64,000 nucleotides of DNA from JAUXJB01 sp965226855 (GTDB lineage Bacteria; Myxococcota_A; UBA9160; SZUA-336): contig CBDDEE010000026.1 of assembly GCA_965226855.1 (NCBI GenBank), positions 62,001 to 126,000 on the forward strand, read 5' to 3'. Position 1 is the stretch's first letter. Every line of letters begins with the position of its first letter. This document shows, piece by piece, positions 9,061 through 17,607 of this stretch. The position numbers were made by a program, and so were the translations under genes. The notes below the pieces were generated by a model. It was given only the letters and a program-made list of their open reading frames with translations. It had not been told where the DNA came from and did no database searches.

Positions 9061-10139
9061 GCGCGCCCGTCCTGTCCGCCCGCGATCTCTACGTGCGGCG
9101 GCGTTCGCGCAGTGGCAGCTTCGAGCTCCGCGTCGCGAGCCTCGAGCTCTTTGCAGGAGAGGCTCTCGCGATCCTGGGCCCCAACGGCGCGGGCAAGACG
9201 ACCCTGCTGCGGGCACTCGCCGGCCTGGAGCTGCCCGAGAGCGGACAGATCGCGCGGGCCGCCGCGGGCCCCGTCACCATGGCGTTTCAGCGACCGATCG
9301 CGTTCGAAGGGAGCGTGGAGCACAACGTTCGGGCCGCGCTCTTGAGCTCGGAGCTGGCGCGGTCCGAACGGCGAGAGAGAGTGGCCGAGGCGCTCGGGCG
9401 TTTCGGGATCGAGCGCCTAGCCCGGCGCCGCGCCAAGCAGCTCTCCGGCGGAGAGCTGCGGCGTCTAGCGCTGGCCCGTGCCTTCGCGCTGCGCCCGGCG
9501 GTGCTGCTCCTGGACGAGCCCTTCGACGATCTCGACGCAGCGGCGCAGGAAACGCTGTCCCTTGACCTGCGCCGGGCCATGGACGAGACAGGGGTCGCAC
9601 TGGCCGTCGTAACCCACGACCTGCGCCGTGCCGCACTGATCTCGGACCGGATCGCCGCACTGATCGGGGGACGCATCGAGCAGCTCGACCAGCGCGATGA
9701 GGTGCTGCGGCGACCGGCCACGCTCGCGGTCGCCCGTCTGGTGGGAATGTCGAACCTGATCCCCGGCACCGTGCTCGACTCGCCGTCGAGAGAGCAGGTG
9801 CGGGTCGAGATCGACCCGGATCACCAGATCGATGTCTCCGCTGCACTCCCTGGCGGAACCGCGGTGTGGCTGGGAATCCGCCCAGAACACCTCAAGCTCG
9901 ACGTGGGGCGCGGCGGCGGCACCCCGATCGGCAAGGGGGTGGTGCGCCAGCTCGTCTCGGACGGGGTGCTGACTCGCGTCAGCCTCGAGTGGGCCGGCTT
10001 CGAGCTTCGCACGCACCTGATCGCCGGCAGGGGTCTCGCGCGCAGCCTCTCCACAGGGGACTCCGTCACCCTGTCGGTGCGCGCCCACGACCTGCACCTG
10101 ATCCGACAGACGCCGGAGGAGGCCGCGTTCAGAAGCTGA
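9057..10139 (+). CDS. tupC: Tungstate-type ABC transporter ATPase with TOBE domain
   Basis: The 360-aa ATPase starts at ATG 9057, overlapping the tupB stop. It shows Walker A GPNGAGKTT near residue 40, signature LSGGELRR near 131, Walker B LLLDEPFDDLD near 150 and the switch His in VTHDLRRAA. The C-terminal ~120 residues form a TOBE-type domain (WLGIRPEHLKLD), common in molybdate, phosphate and sugar importers. Its 3' end overlaps by 11 bp the end of the convergent gene at 10129-11313. It energises uptake through TupB. Confidence 0.85.
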   Translation: MSAPVLSARDLYVRRRSRSGSFELRVASLELFAGEALAILGPNGAGKTTLLRALAGLELPESGQIARAAAGPVTMAFQRPIAFEGSVEHNVRAALLSSELARSERRERVAEALGRFGIERLARRRAKQLSGGELRRLALARAFALRPAVLLLDEPFDDLDAAAQETLSLDLRRAMDETGVALAVVTHDLRRAALISDRIAALIGGRIEQLDQRDEVLRRPATLAVARLVGMSNLIPGTVLDSPSREQVRVEIDPDHQIDVSAALPGGTAVWLGIRPEHLKLDVGRGGGTPIGKGVVRQLVSDGVLTRVSLEWAGFELRTHLIAGRGLARSLSTGDSVTLSVRAHDLHLIRQTPEEAAFRS

Positions 10140-11313
10140 TCGAGAGGCTCTCGTCCCCCTCCGACCAGAGCTGACGGCGTTCCCTCGAGAAACGGACCGG
10201 CTTGCCGTCGAAGCCGTCCGGCGGCAGGACAGCCACGTAGTTCGGAACCAGCGCGCCGAGACTCTCGGGTGGCTTGCCGCGCTCGGCCTGGTACGCCTCA
10301 ACAGCGAGGCGGGCCTGGAGCAGCGAAATGCGCGTATCAGCATGGCAGCGCGCTCGCTCGAAGGCGCGAAAGTCGGGGGCCAGAACCGCCATGTAGAGCT
10401 GCCCGACGCCGTTCGGAGCAACAAGCTGACGCCATCCTGTGTAGTTGTAGCGATTCGCCAGCTCGCGGGCGGCCGAGAGCTCCGAGCAGACCCGCGGAGC
10501 ATCGGCCTGCAGCGCGCGGAATAGCTTCGCCAGCTCGCTGAAAGTCCGGTTCGGGTGGAAGATGTACGAGTCCGGTGCCAGTCGAATCGCCTGACGGCTC
10601 AGGCCGCTGAAGGCGCCCACCCTGACGTCGCGGTCGGCGAAGCCTGACTCGAAGGCGCGAACGGCGCTGATCTTGATCGATTGGTACTCCGTAGCCCACA
10701 TACGGGCGCGCGCGTCGGGATCGCTGCGGAGCGCCTCCACCTGACGGATCAGCCGGCGCGCTCTGCCCGGCTCCAGCGGTCTGCGGTTCACCGTGTCCTC
10801 GAGCGAGTCCAGACCGATCCCCTTGATCGTGATCCCGGCCCTCGCGTGCACCACGGCCGCGGCGCGCGCGCCCTCGATCAGCTTGCCCATTCTGAGGATG
10901 GCGATCCCGTCAGCTAGTGCCAGGCGTTGCTGCGCGTAGTCCGTGCGTAGCCACGCCCGCTGGCCCAGGAGCTCCGCGATGTGGATCCAGCGAGTGACGT
11001 CGGGCGCCTCGTCGCCGGGGGCGAGGTACGGTGGAAACTGCATCTCTGGAGCCGCCAGCAGATGGACCAGGTGCTTGAGCGCGTAGCGGTTCTGGTCCAG
11101 CAGCTCGGGGGTCACCGCAGCTCCCTCGGGCCACTCCAGGTCCTCGGCCACACGGGTCAGGTACGCGTAGGCGTTGTCTTCGTCGGAGAGGCTCCGGAGC
11201 TTGACGCGCAGATCCGAATCCTCGGTCTCTTCCAGATCCTGGCCCCGGTACACCATCCAGCTCGGGATCGCGCATACCGCCAGCAGTAACGCGAGGCTCA
11301 GGAACAGCTTCAC
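10129..11313 (-). CDS. Exported protein of unknown function
   Basis: The 394-aa protein begins with a signal peptide or N-anchor (MKLFLSLALLLAVCAIPSW). It is largely helical, with segments such as WIHIAELLGQRAWLRTDYAQQRLALADGI. The last ~60 residues (ARLAVEAYQAERGKPPESL, then a DGFDGKPVRF turn) resemble the C-terminal part of pseudopilin-like or DUF proteins in which a small domain follows AYxxxxGxxPxSL. I do not recognise the rest. It is convergent with tupC and lies just downstream of the nucleoside hydrolase on the same strand. Confidence 0.6.
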   Translation of the reverse strand: MKLFLSLALLLAVCAIPSWMVYRGQDLEETEDSDLRVKLRSLSDEDNAYAYLTRVAEDLEWPEGAAVTPELLDQNRYALKHLVHLLAAPEMQFPPYLAPGDEAPDVTRWIHIAELLGQRAWLRTDYAQQRLALADGIAILRMGKLIEGARAAAVVHARAGITIKGIGLDSLEDTVNRRPLEPGRARRLIRQVEALRSDPDARARMWATEYQSIKISAVRAFESGFADRDVRVGAFSGLSRQAIRLAPDSYIFHPNRTFSELAKLFRALQADAPRVCSELSAARELANRYNYTGWRQLVAPNGVGQLYMAVLAPDFRAFERARCHADTRISLLQARLAVEAYQAERGKPPESLGALVPNYVAVLPPDGFDGKPVRFSRERRQLWSEGDESLSISF

Positions 11314-11355
11314 GGTTCGACCCTCCCGACGGCCGTATCGGCGGCGACAGAGCCC

Positions 11356-12264
11356 TTACTTGAGGCGTTCGAGCAGGAGCGACATGAAGGCCGGATCGGG
11401 CCGCGTGCAGTAGCAGGCCCTACGCCCACCCGTACGGTCTGGGTCGACGAGCAGGTATGGCTTGTGGCGCACGGCCGCGTCCACGCGGTCGTCGGGTCCC
11501 TCTTCGATCCACACGGCCACGTCGGCGTGGGCAATCAGTGCCGGGTGCGTCACCCAGCCTACGGCGAGGGTGTCGAACGGATTGAAGCCGTCGACGTCGA
11601 ACTGCTCTGCCCACAGCTCGAGCCAGCTCTTTGACTTTCGGGCGATCCAGGCACCACATGCGCCACTGCGACCCAACAGCTCGAGATCCGCGCGCCGGAG
11701 AAAGACGTAGGACGACACCTCCCAGGGAGCGAACTCGAGCGCGATGTCGCTCTCTAGCAGAACGTGCATCGCCGCGGGATCGCTCTCGAAGTTGAAGTCC
11801 TGGAACGGTCTGTGGGGGCTGCTGCCCGTCGTAAAGCGCTGGCCGACACGGCGGGCGGCAACCATGACGATGCGCTCGATGCGGCCGTGCAGCTCTGGAT
11901 GCAGCTGCACGAGGCTCGCGATCGTCGTCACCGGGCCGAGCGCGAGGATCGTCAGCGGTCGGGCGCGGAGTTCCTCCGCCAGCGCGGCGACGGCGGCGGT
12001 CGGCTGGCCGAGCCCGTGAGCGGAGGTGGCGCCTCCTACGACGCGGAGGGCGGGGGGACCGAAACGTTCCGCCACCTCTCTTCCGATCGGGAGCGCTTGC
12101 TCGAAGCTCGCGTTGCCGTACACGACGCTCACGCCGCGCACGTCCAGCTCCGGCGAGTGAAAGGCCTGGATCAGCGCCAAGGCGTCGTCCACGTCCTTGC
12201 CCTCGAGCCCGGCCGCTGGGTCGACGTCCATCCAGACGGCAACCCTACTTACCTCGGAGCTCAT
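11356..12264 (-). CDS. Nucleoside hydrolase (IUNH family)
   Basis: 302 aa. The N-terminal Asp cluster is present in altered form (WMDVDPAAGLEGKDVDDALAL); the family consensus is DTDPGxDDALAL, so there is a short insertion. The Ca/ribose-binding region is represented by FNFESDPAAM near residue 153, and by TILALGPVTTIASL near 105. IUNH enzymes cleave the N-glycosidic bond of nucleosides to give base and ribose. The start overlaps the stop of the upstream kinase as ATGA, so the two are co-translated. The pairing suggests a salvage step whose released sugar is phosphorylated by the partner. Confidence 0.75.
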   Translation of the reverse strand: MSSEVSRVAVWMDVDPAAGLEGKDVDDALALIQAFHSPELDVRGVSVVYGNASFEQALPIGREVAERFGPPALRVVGGATSAHGLGQPTAAVAALAEELRARPLTILALGPVTTIASLVQLHPELHGRIERIVMVAARRVGQRFTTGSSPHRPFQDFNFESDPAAMHVLLESDIALEFAPWEVSSYVFLRRADLELLGRSGACGAWIARKSKSWLELWAEQFDVDGFNPFDTLAVGWVTHPALIAHADVAVWIEEGPDDRVDAAVRHKPYLLVDPDRTGGRRACYCTRPDPAFMSLLLERLK

Positions 12265-13307
12265 TCCTGCAGCGGCTCCAGGCTGGACTTCACCAGAGCG
12301 CGCCGTGACTTCTCCAGCAGCTCCGCTCGCCAGCCCGCGCTCGGCGGGATCGGAAGCTGCGCCACGCCGATGAGACGCCGCATGATCTCCACCGCCGCAT
12401 AGCGCGCTACCAGCGTGGGGTCGGCAGGGCTCGGCTCGAGGAATGTCTGCACGACACGCCCGTCCTGGCGGGCAAGTACGAAGTGCGCAACTGCGACCCC
12501 CAGGTCGAACTCGGAGTCACCCCAGAAGCAGAACTCTGGGTCGATCACGTGCACCCCCCGCGGGCTGCGCATCCAGCTGCCGGGGAAGTAGTCGCCGTGG
12601 AGCAGGCAGGACCCCTGCAAGAGATAGCGCTCGCCCATCGCGCGCAGCGCTGCTCCGTACTCCGCGTCTTGCCGCAGCTCCCCCGCTGCATCTGCCAGAC
12701 CCGGCTCGTACTCGTCGAGCGGCAGATCGAGCCCACCGCTGTGCGGAAGCTCGAAGATGTGAGCGTGGTTGAGCGCGCGCATCTCGGCGTTGCGGAAGTC
12801 GGGGTCGGCGTGCCCGCGAGTCGAGCGGTGCAGTCTCGCTGCATAGTCGGCCAGCCCCTCGACCTCGGCAGGAGCGAGACTTCCGCCAGCATAAATGTCC
12901 AAGAGATCCCTGGCGTCAGGCAGGTCTTCCAGCAAGAGCGTCGCGGATGCCGCGTCCGCGCCGAGCAGCCGTGGCATCCGATCCGCAACACCGTCGATTC
13001 GCTCCACGCGCCGGTAGAAGCGCTGCTCGTACAGGCTGCGGCCCCAGGGCGCCTCGATGTCGTCATACTTCTCCACCCAGGGACGCGCCTGCTTCAGGAT
13101 CAGGCTGCGCTGACTCGTCGAGAGCCGCAGGGCGAGGTTCATGTTGCCCTCCCCCGCGCGAGCCGCACCGACCAGCTGCTCTTCCGGCAAGAGCCAGTCC
13201 AGCCGTTCGAGCAGGGCGCGAACGCCGGCGAGATCCCCCAACTCGAGCCAGGGGAACTCGGGGTTCGCCTTTTCGTGTTCGGCACGACTGGGCAAGACGC
13301 CCAGCAT
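12261..13307 (-). CDS. APH-fold kinase resembling 5-methylthioribose kinase
   Basis: A 348-aa protein started at ATG 13307, the first Met with family-like sequence after it; the frame runs open farther upstream into the divergent gene. The APH/choline-kinase fold is shown by the Lys motif SLILKQARPWVEKYD, the catalytic loop LLHGDYFPGSWM and the metal loop HVIDPEFCFWGDSEFDLG. VIDPEF-(A/C)-F-x-G is distinctive of MtnK, which phosphorylates 5-methylthioribose in the methionine salvage pathway. No other mtn gene is nearby. Overlap with the nucleoside hydrolase suggests a pair acting on methylthioadenosine or a related nucleoside. Confidence 0.65.
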   Translation of the reverse strand: MLGVLPSRAEHEKANPEFPWLELGDLAGVRALLERLDWLLPEEQLVGAARAGEGNMNLALRLSTSQRSLILKQARPWVEKYDDIEAPWGRSLYEQRFYRRVERIDGVADRMPRLLGADAASATLLLEDLPDARDLLDIYAGGSLAPAEVEGLADYAARLHRSTRGHADPDFRNAEMRALNHAHIFELPHSGGLDLPLDEYEPGLADAAGELRQDAEYGAALRAMGERYLLQGSCLLHGDYFPGSWMRSPRGVHVIDPEFCFWGDSEFDLGVAVAHFVLARQDGRVVQTFLEPSPADPTLVARYAAVEIMRRLIGVAQLPIPPSAGWRAELLEKSRRALVKSSLEPLQE

Positions 13308-13363
13308 ACTGAATCGAATCCGCTCGGCTAGAATTCGCCAGGTTCGCGGAGGAGGCAGCCGGA

Positions 13364-14197
13364 ATGAGAAAGCAGCTACGCAAGGCGCTCGAGAGCGAAA
13401 GCATGGTGGTGGCTCCGTTCGTCTACGACGGGCTCCAGGCGCGGCTCGCCGAGGCGGCCGGCCTCGAGGCCGCCTACATGACGGGCTTCGGGACTGCTGC
13501 TGCACGGGGGCTGCCCGACCTCGGCCTGCTCGGTGCGGCTGAGATGGTCGAGAACGTGCGGAACCTCGCCGCCAGTCTGCACATTCCGCTGATCTGCGAC
13601 GCCGACACAGGCTACGGCAGCGCGCTGAACGTCATCCAGACGGTCCACGCGTACGAAGACGCAGGTGCCGCAGCGCTGCACCTCGAGGACCAGGTGTGGC
13701 CCAAGCGCTGCGGCTTTCTCGACGGCAAGGAAGTGATTCCCCTCAACCAGATGTTGCCCAAGCTGCGGGCGGCCTGCGGCGAGCGGCGCGATCCGGATCT
13801 GGTCATCATCGGCCGAACAGACGCGCTCCAGCCGGAGGGTTGGGACTCGGTGGAGCGCCGCGCGAGCGCCTATATGGAGGCGGGCGTCGACCTCGTCTTT
13901 GTCGACGGGATCCGCACGCTCGAGGACCTCGACCAGTACGTTCTGCGACTCGGCGACCTGCCGCGGCTCTACAACGGCCAGCTTCTCCCCGCATCCGAGA
14001 TCGAGGCGCGGGGCTTCAAACTGATGATCCATCCGGCCACGCTCGGCGTCATCTTCGCAGCCGTGCGCGACGCCATGCGGGAGCTCAGGGAGACGGGCCA
14101 GATCGGACAGCCGGGCGGGCTGTATGGCTTCGGTGAGCTGGTCGCAGTGCTCGGCGTCCCCGAGCTGCTGGAGAGGGCGCAGAAGTACGAGGACTAG
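13364..14197 (+). CDS. PEP mutase / isocitrate lyase family C-C lyase
   Basis: 277 aa with the TIM-barrel motifs CDADTGYG (78-85), HLEDQ (107-111) and IIGRTDAL. Family members cleave or form C-C or P-C bonds of 2-hydroxy- or 2-oxodicarboxylates with Mg. The active-site loop reads PKRCGFLDGKEV, so the usual His of K(K/R)CGH is Phe118, which may alter chemistry. A TAGAAT hexamer at 13329-13334 and GGAGG upstream support the start. It is divergent from the kinase gene. The closest described activities would be dimethylmalate lyase, methylisocitrate lyase or oxaloacetate decarboxylase; I cannot choose. Confidence 0.75.
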   Translation: MRKQLRKALESESMVVAPFVYDGLQARLAEAAGLEAAYMTGFGTAAARGLPDLGLLGAAEMVENVRNLAASLHIPLICDADTGYGSALNVIQTVHAYEDAGAAALHLEDQVWPKRCGFLDGKEVIPLNQMLPKLRAACGERRDPDLVIIGRTDALQPEGWDSVERRASAYMEAGVDLVFVDGIRTLEDLDQYVLRLGDLPRLYNGQLLPASEIEARGFKLMIHPATLGVIFAAVRDAMRELRETGQIGQPGGLYGFGELVAVLGVPELLERAQKYED

Positions 14198-14215
14198 CCC
14201 GCCGGCGATGAAGCC

Positions 14216-14668
14216 CTATTGCTCCTCGTCGGGATACAGCTCCGCGAAGCTGGGATCGCCGTGCTCCCACTGCAGCTCGGCCGCATTCAGAGAGTCGCAG
14301 ACCGTATCCATCTCCACCTCTGGAGGGATGTTGATGGAGAGGAAGCCCGGCGTCGCGCCTTCGTAGCTGCAGCCGAGCTCGACGAGCCATTCGAGGATCG
14401 TGGCCGACTCCTCAGACTGGTCTGCAGGCGGGTCGAGCACGATGCGGATTGTGCGGTTTCCGGACTTCTTGACGACGCGCACCAGGGTCGGGAGATCACC
14501 CTCGCGCTCCGGGCGCGCTTCAATCACGTCCTGCCACGACACGCCATAGGCGTAGAGCGGGCTGTTGTCGAGCTTGTAGCGGTCGCGGCCTACGGGCGTG
14601 GCCCAGAGGGTCTCGACGCGGTCGGACGGATCCCTGAGCTCGACCTTCACCATCTCGGGGTCACTCAT
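14216..14668 (-). CDS. DUF4265-type hypothetical protein
   Basis: 150 aa from ATG 14668. The phrase YKLDNSPLYAYGVSWQDVIEA matches the DUF4265 pattern (LxNxPFYAxGVSxxDVV). The protein is acidic, probably cytosolic, with a C-terminal ELGCSYEG…SINIPPEV region. Function is unknown. It is convergent with the lyase gene, 18 bp away. Confidence 0.6.
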   Translation of the reverse strand: MSDPEMVKVELRDPSDRVETLWATPVGRDRYKLDNSPLYAYGVSWQDVIEARPEREGDLPTLVRVVKKSGNRTIRIVLDPPADQSEESATILEWLVELGCSYEGATPGFLSINIPPEVEMDTVCDSLNAAELQWEHGDPSFAELYPDEEQ

Positions 14669-14856
14669 GCACAGGCCCCCCAAAACCCTCGCAGGTCTTA
14701 CAGTATCACGGCCCGTCTTCCAGTCGAGACAAATGCGGGGGTGACCTACGCCTGGTCGGCCGCGACGCAACTCCGCATGGCAGCGAGGGAGTCCCGCGCG
14801 AACCGGCGCTGCACGTGGCGGGCGTACGGCGTGGCGCAGCGGGCAAGCCCCCCTAG

Positions 14857-16127
14857 CAGGCTGCGGAGAAAGTGACTGGGTTGGGCGGGACGCCTCTGAC
14901 GGGAGGCGTGCCGAGCAGGGAGAGGGATCGCCGTTCCCGGTACGAACCGGTTCGGTGTCGCACGGGTAGATCTTGCGGGATCATGAGCTATGTCGCCTCC
15001 AACAGGTTGCGGATACGGACCAGGTTGTAGGCCGCAGCAGTGAAGGTGAAGACCCAGCCGACCCGATCCGTGCCCCGGTGCCGGGTCTTGCGCATCAAGC
15101 CCACCGTCTTCATCCAGCCAAACACCTCCTCCACCCGTTTGCGGAAGCGCTGGCTCACCTCGTAGCCCGGGTGTCCTGTGGTCCTTCGATCGATCGCGCT
15201 TCGGCGGTTCGTCGTGTTCTGTGCCACGTGCGGGGTAACGCTCCAGGCCCGAAGCGCCTGCACAAAGCTCTTGGCGTCGTAGCCCTTGTCTCCAGCCAGG
15301 GTGATCCGGCGAGCGCCCCCCAGACCCAGCACCATCTCGAGAGCCGCTTCGCGCTCCGCATACCCCGACGCCTGAGTGAGCTTCGCCGCCACCACCAGGC
15401 CGTTGCGGTTCTCCGTCACGACGTGTCCCTGATACGCGAGCCGCGCGCCCTGGCCCCTCATCCCCGCCAGTCGGGCGTCCGGATCCGTCCTCGACGCATG
15501 CGTCTGGTTGCTCCGCTTCTCGCCCCGGAAGTTGACCGTCGGGTTGCCCGGGTCGTCATCGTCCCTGCGCTTCTCGTCCTTGCGCACGAAGCTCTTCTGG
15601 CTCGCCCACGCCTCGATCAGCGTCCCGTCCACCGTGAAGTGCTCCGATGACACCAACCCCTCCGACTCCGCCTGCGCCAGCACCGCCTCGAAGAAATGCT
15701 GAGCGATCTCGCCCTTCAGCAGCCGTTCCCGATTCTTGGTGAACACCGTCGCGCTGAACACCTCATCGTCCAGCTCCAGGCCCACGAACCAGCGGTAGAG
15801 CAGGTTGTAGTCGATCTGCTCGATCAGCTGGCGCTCGCTCCGGATCGTGTACAGCACCTGCAACAGCAGCGCCCGCAACAGCTGCTCCGGCGGGACCGAC
15901 GGTCGGCCGACCCCTTTGGCGTAGATACCATCGAAGCGTCGCGACAGCTGCTCCAGCGCCGCGTCCACCAGTCGCCGGATCGCTCGAAGCGGATGGTCCT
16001 CGGGAATCCGGGACTCCAGCGATACGTAGCTGAAGATCCCACCCTGGAGCGTCTGCGGTCCTCTCACATCTCCCCCTTGGGGCTTCCCTCAAAGGTACCC
16101 TTCGATGAGGAGTTTTTCAGCAGCCTG
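14857..16127 (-). mobile_element. IS5-type insertion sequence, copy 2 (intact)
   Basis: 1271 bp, same ends as copy 1 (CAGGCTGCGG…). It is flanked by CTAG at 14853-14856 and 16128-16131. The transposase is complete. The insertion interrupts the DUF1990 gene. The perfect target duplication and identity of its product with copy 3 point to recent transposition. Confidence 0.93.
14988..16067 (-). CDS. IS5-type transposase (DUF772 + DDE)
   Basis: The 359-aa transposase has an N-terminal DUF772-type domain (HPLRAIRRLVDAAL, YNLLYRWFVGL) and a DDE catalytic domain. The candidate residues are Asp in TVDGTLIEAW, Asp in GDKGYDAKSF and Glu in KRVEEVFGWMK, followed by the usual K/R-rich segment. It moves the surrounding element by cut-and-paste at CTAG targets. 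NCBI-style names would be IS5 or IS5/IS1182; the CTAG duplication favours IS5. Confidence 0.93.
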   Translation of the reverse strand: MRGPQTLQGGIFSYVSLESRIPEDHPLRAIRRLVDAALEQLSRRFDGIYAKGVGRPSVPPEQLLRALLLQVLYTIRSERQLIEQIDYNLLYRWFVGLELDDEVFSATVFTKNRERLLKGEIAQHFFEAVLAQAESEGLVSSEHFTVDGTLIEAWASQKSFVRKDEKRRDDDDPGNPTVNFRGEKRSNQTHASRTDPDARLAGMRGQGARLAYQGHVVTENRNGLVVAAKLTQASGYAEREAALEMVLGLGGARRITLAGDKGYDAKSFVQALRAWSVTPHVAQNTTNRRSAIDRRTTGHPGYEVSQRFRKRVEEVFGWMKTVGLMRKTRHRGTDRVGWVFTFTAAAYNLVRIRNLLEAT

Positions 16128-16658
16128 CTAGGCGCGAGTAGGCGAGCATCTCGTACCAGACGCCTCCGTCGTCACGGCTCCGCTCGACGCTGAAGCGCTC
16201 CTCGCCTCGCGCGACGTGACCGGGGAGCGTTCCATACGCAAAACCGTAGCGCTCGAGCTCGAGAGCGTGTCCAAGCTGCTCGACGGTGTAGACGATCCGA
16301 GCCGCGCAGAGCGACCAGACGCCGGGCAGGTGCACCAGCACACCGACGGTGGTGCCGCGCGCGATCGACGCATCCGGCCACAGCAGCTCCGCCCAGCCCA
16401 CGCGGAACATCTCCCAGCGCATGAGCGCTGCGCGCGCACGGGCGAAGACCTCGTCCCCATACCCGAGTCGTACGCGGTTCCGATCCAGCACGTAGCCGCG
16501 CGGAGGCTTGGGGGATTCGCGCAGCCCGAGCTCGCGCGTCGCCCCAACCCCTACGTAGGAAAAGTCGCGTCCGTGCATGTCTGCAAGGAAGTCTCGGACT
16601 GCCTGCTCACTGGGTCGCCGAATGGAGTACACGGGCCCGGTGCCGCGCAGCGCGCCCA

Positions 16659-17516
16659 TCAGCCGAGCAGACGCCCTCTGCAGATCGGCGTGCACGAGCC
16701 GATCAGGTCGACGCGGTAGTCGTCGCGAACATGCACGGACAGCTTGCCCCCGGGCATACACACTTGCACTTGAGCATCGACGAGCCCGAGGCGCCGCGCT
16801 GCAGCGGCCACCGCGCAGCTCGACGAGCCGGAGGCGAGAGTGGCGCCGACGCCCCGCTCCCAGATCAGGACGTCTACCGTGTCGCGTCCCCGCGGAACCG
16901 CGAGCTGCACATTGATCCTATTTGGAAAGCGCGGATGGTTCTCGACCTGGGGGCCGATCTCGAGCAGGTCTATCTCGCGCAGCTCTTCCATGAAGATCAC
17001 ACAGTGCGGGTTCCCGATGGAGACGCAGGTCGCCTCCACCTTGCGCGTCTCGAGCTCCAACAGTTCGCTGAGCAGCTCGCGCGCGGGCCCGGTGGCCCCC
17101 ACGTCCGCGCTCTCGAAGCTCGCGACGCCCATCTCGACCTTGACCTTGAGCACGACGTCACCACGCCCGAAGAGCTTCACGCGGGCCAACCCACCAGGCG
17201 TCTCGATGCTGAAGGCGCGCCGCCGCGTGTAGCCAAAGTCGTGCAAGAAGCGGGCGAACATGAGGAGGCCGTTCCCGCTCTTCTCCGCTTCGGAGCCGTC
17301 GGGGTTGAAGATGCGCAGCCCGAAGTCCGCGCGCCGCGAGCGCACCCGCGCCAGGATCCCGTCACACCCCAGACCACGGTGTCGATCACAGAGCTTCCGG
17401 ATGTTGGTCCGGGTGAGGCGCTGTCCGAAGCTCAGCGTGTCGATAGCGACGTAGTCGTTGCCCAGCGCGTGGTACATCGCGAACTCGCGCGGCCGAAGAC
17501 GTCGCTCCCCCTTCAC
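16659..17516 (-). CDS. DapF-fold protein lacking both catalytic cysteines
   Basis: 285 aa with the full diaminopimelate epimerase fold: HALGNDY at 16-22, IFNPDGSEAEKSGNG at 69-83, SIGNPHCVIF at 166-175 and WERGVGATLASGSSSCA at 219-235. DapF epimerises LL- to meso-DAP with two cysteines, in (M)CGNG and ACGTG. Here they are Ser80 (SGNG) and Ser229 (ASGS), while the non-catalytic Cys234 remains. It is therefore either a serine-using variant or an isomerase/epimerase for another substrate; the genome may hold a canonical dapF elsewhere. Its stop overlaps the DUF1990 start. Confidence 0.75.
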   Translation of the reverse strand: MKGERRLRPREFAMYHALGNDYVAIDTLSFGQRLTRTNIRKLCDRHRGLGCDGILARVRSRRADFGLRIFNPDGSEAEKSGNGLLMFARFLHDFGYTRRRAFSIETPGGLARVKLFGRGDVVLKVKVEMGVASFESADVGATGPARELLSELLELETRKVEATCVSIGNPHCVIFMEELREIDLLEIGPQVENHPRFPNRINVQLAVPRGRDTVDVLIWERGVGATLASGSSSCAVAAAARRLGLVDAQVQVCMPGGKLSVHVRDDYRVDLIGSCTPICRGRLLG

Positions 17517-17573
17517 CGCCCCTCCTGTTCCACTCCTCGGAGCGCTCTTAACGCGCGAGCATCATACCCGAGC

Positions 17574-17601
17574 CGAAACGTGTGCGTGAGCAGGGTAGAA
17601 T
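17574..17601 (+). promoter_or_regulatory. Putative promoter, CGAAAC-N16-TAGAAT
   Basis: CGAAAC (17574-17579) and TAGAAT (17596-17601) are 16 bp apart, and the ATG of the AI-2E transporter gene follows 6 bp after the -10. The same elements and spacing precede the gene at 27925. This spacing implies a leaderless mRNA. Confidence 0.35.
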
Positions 17602-17607
17602 GCTGGC

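Larger units (their letters stand above)
14746..16659 (-). pseudogene. DUF1990 family protein split by IS copy 2
   Basis: The N-terminal part (16659 to 16132, YSIRRPSEQAVRDFL and the YVGVGATRE motif) and a C-terminal piece (14856 to 14746, YARHVQRRFARDSLAAM) are separated by the IS. Deleting the IS plus one CTAG gives a single 212-aa DUF1990 protein (…AYSRLGGLARCATPY…) with the family's typical C-terminus. The ATG shares one base with the stop of the DapF-like gene (TGATG), so the two were translationally coupled. The function of DUF1990 is not established. Confidence 0.88.
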
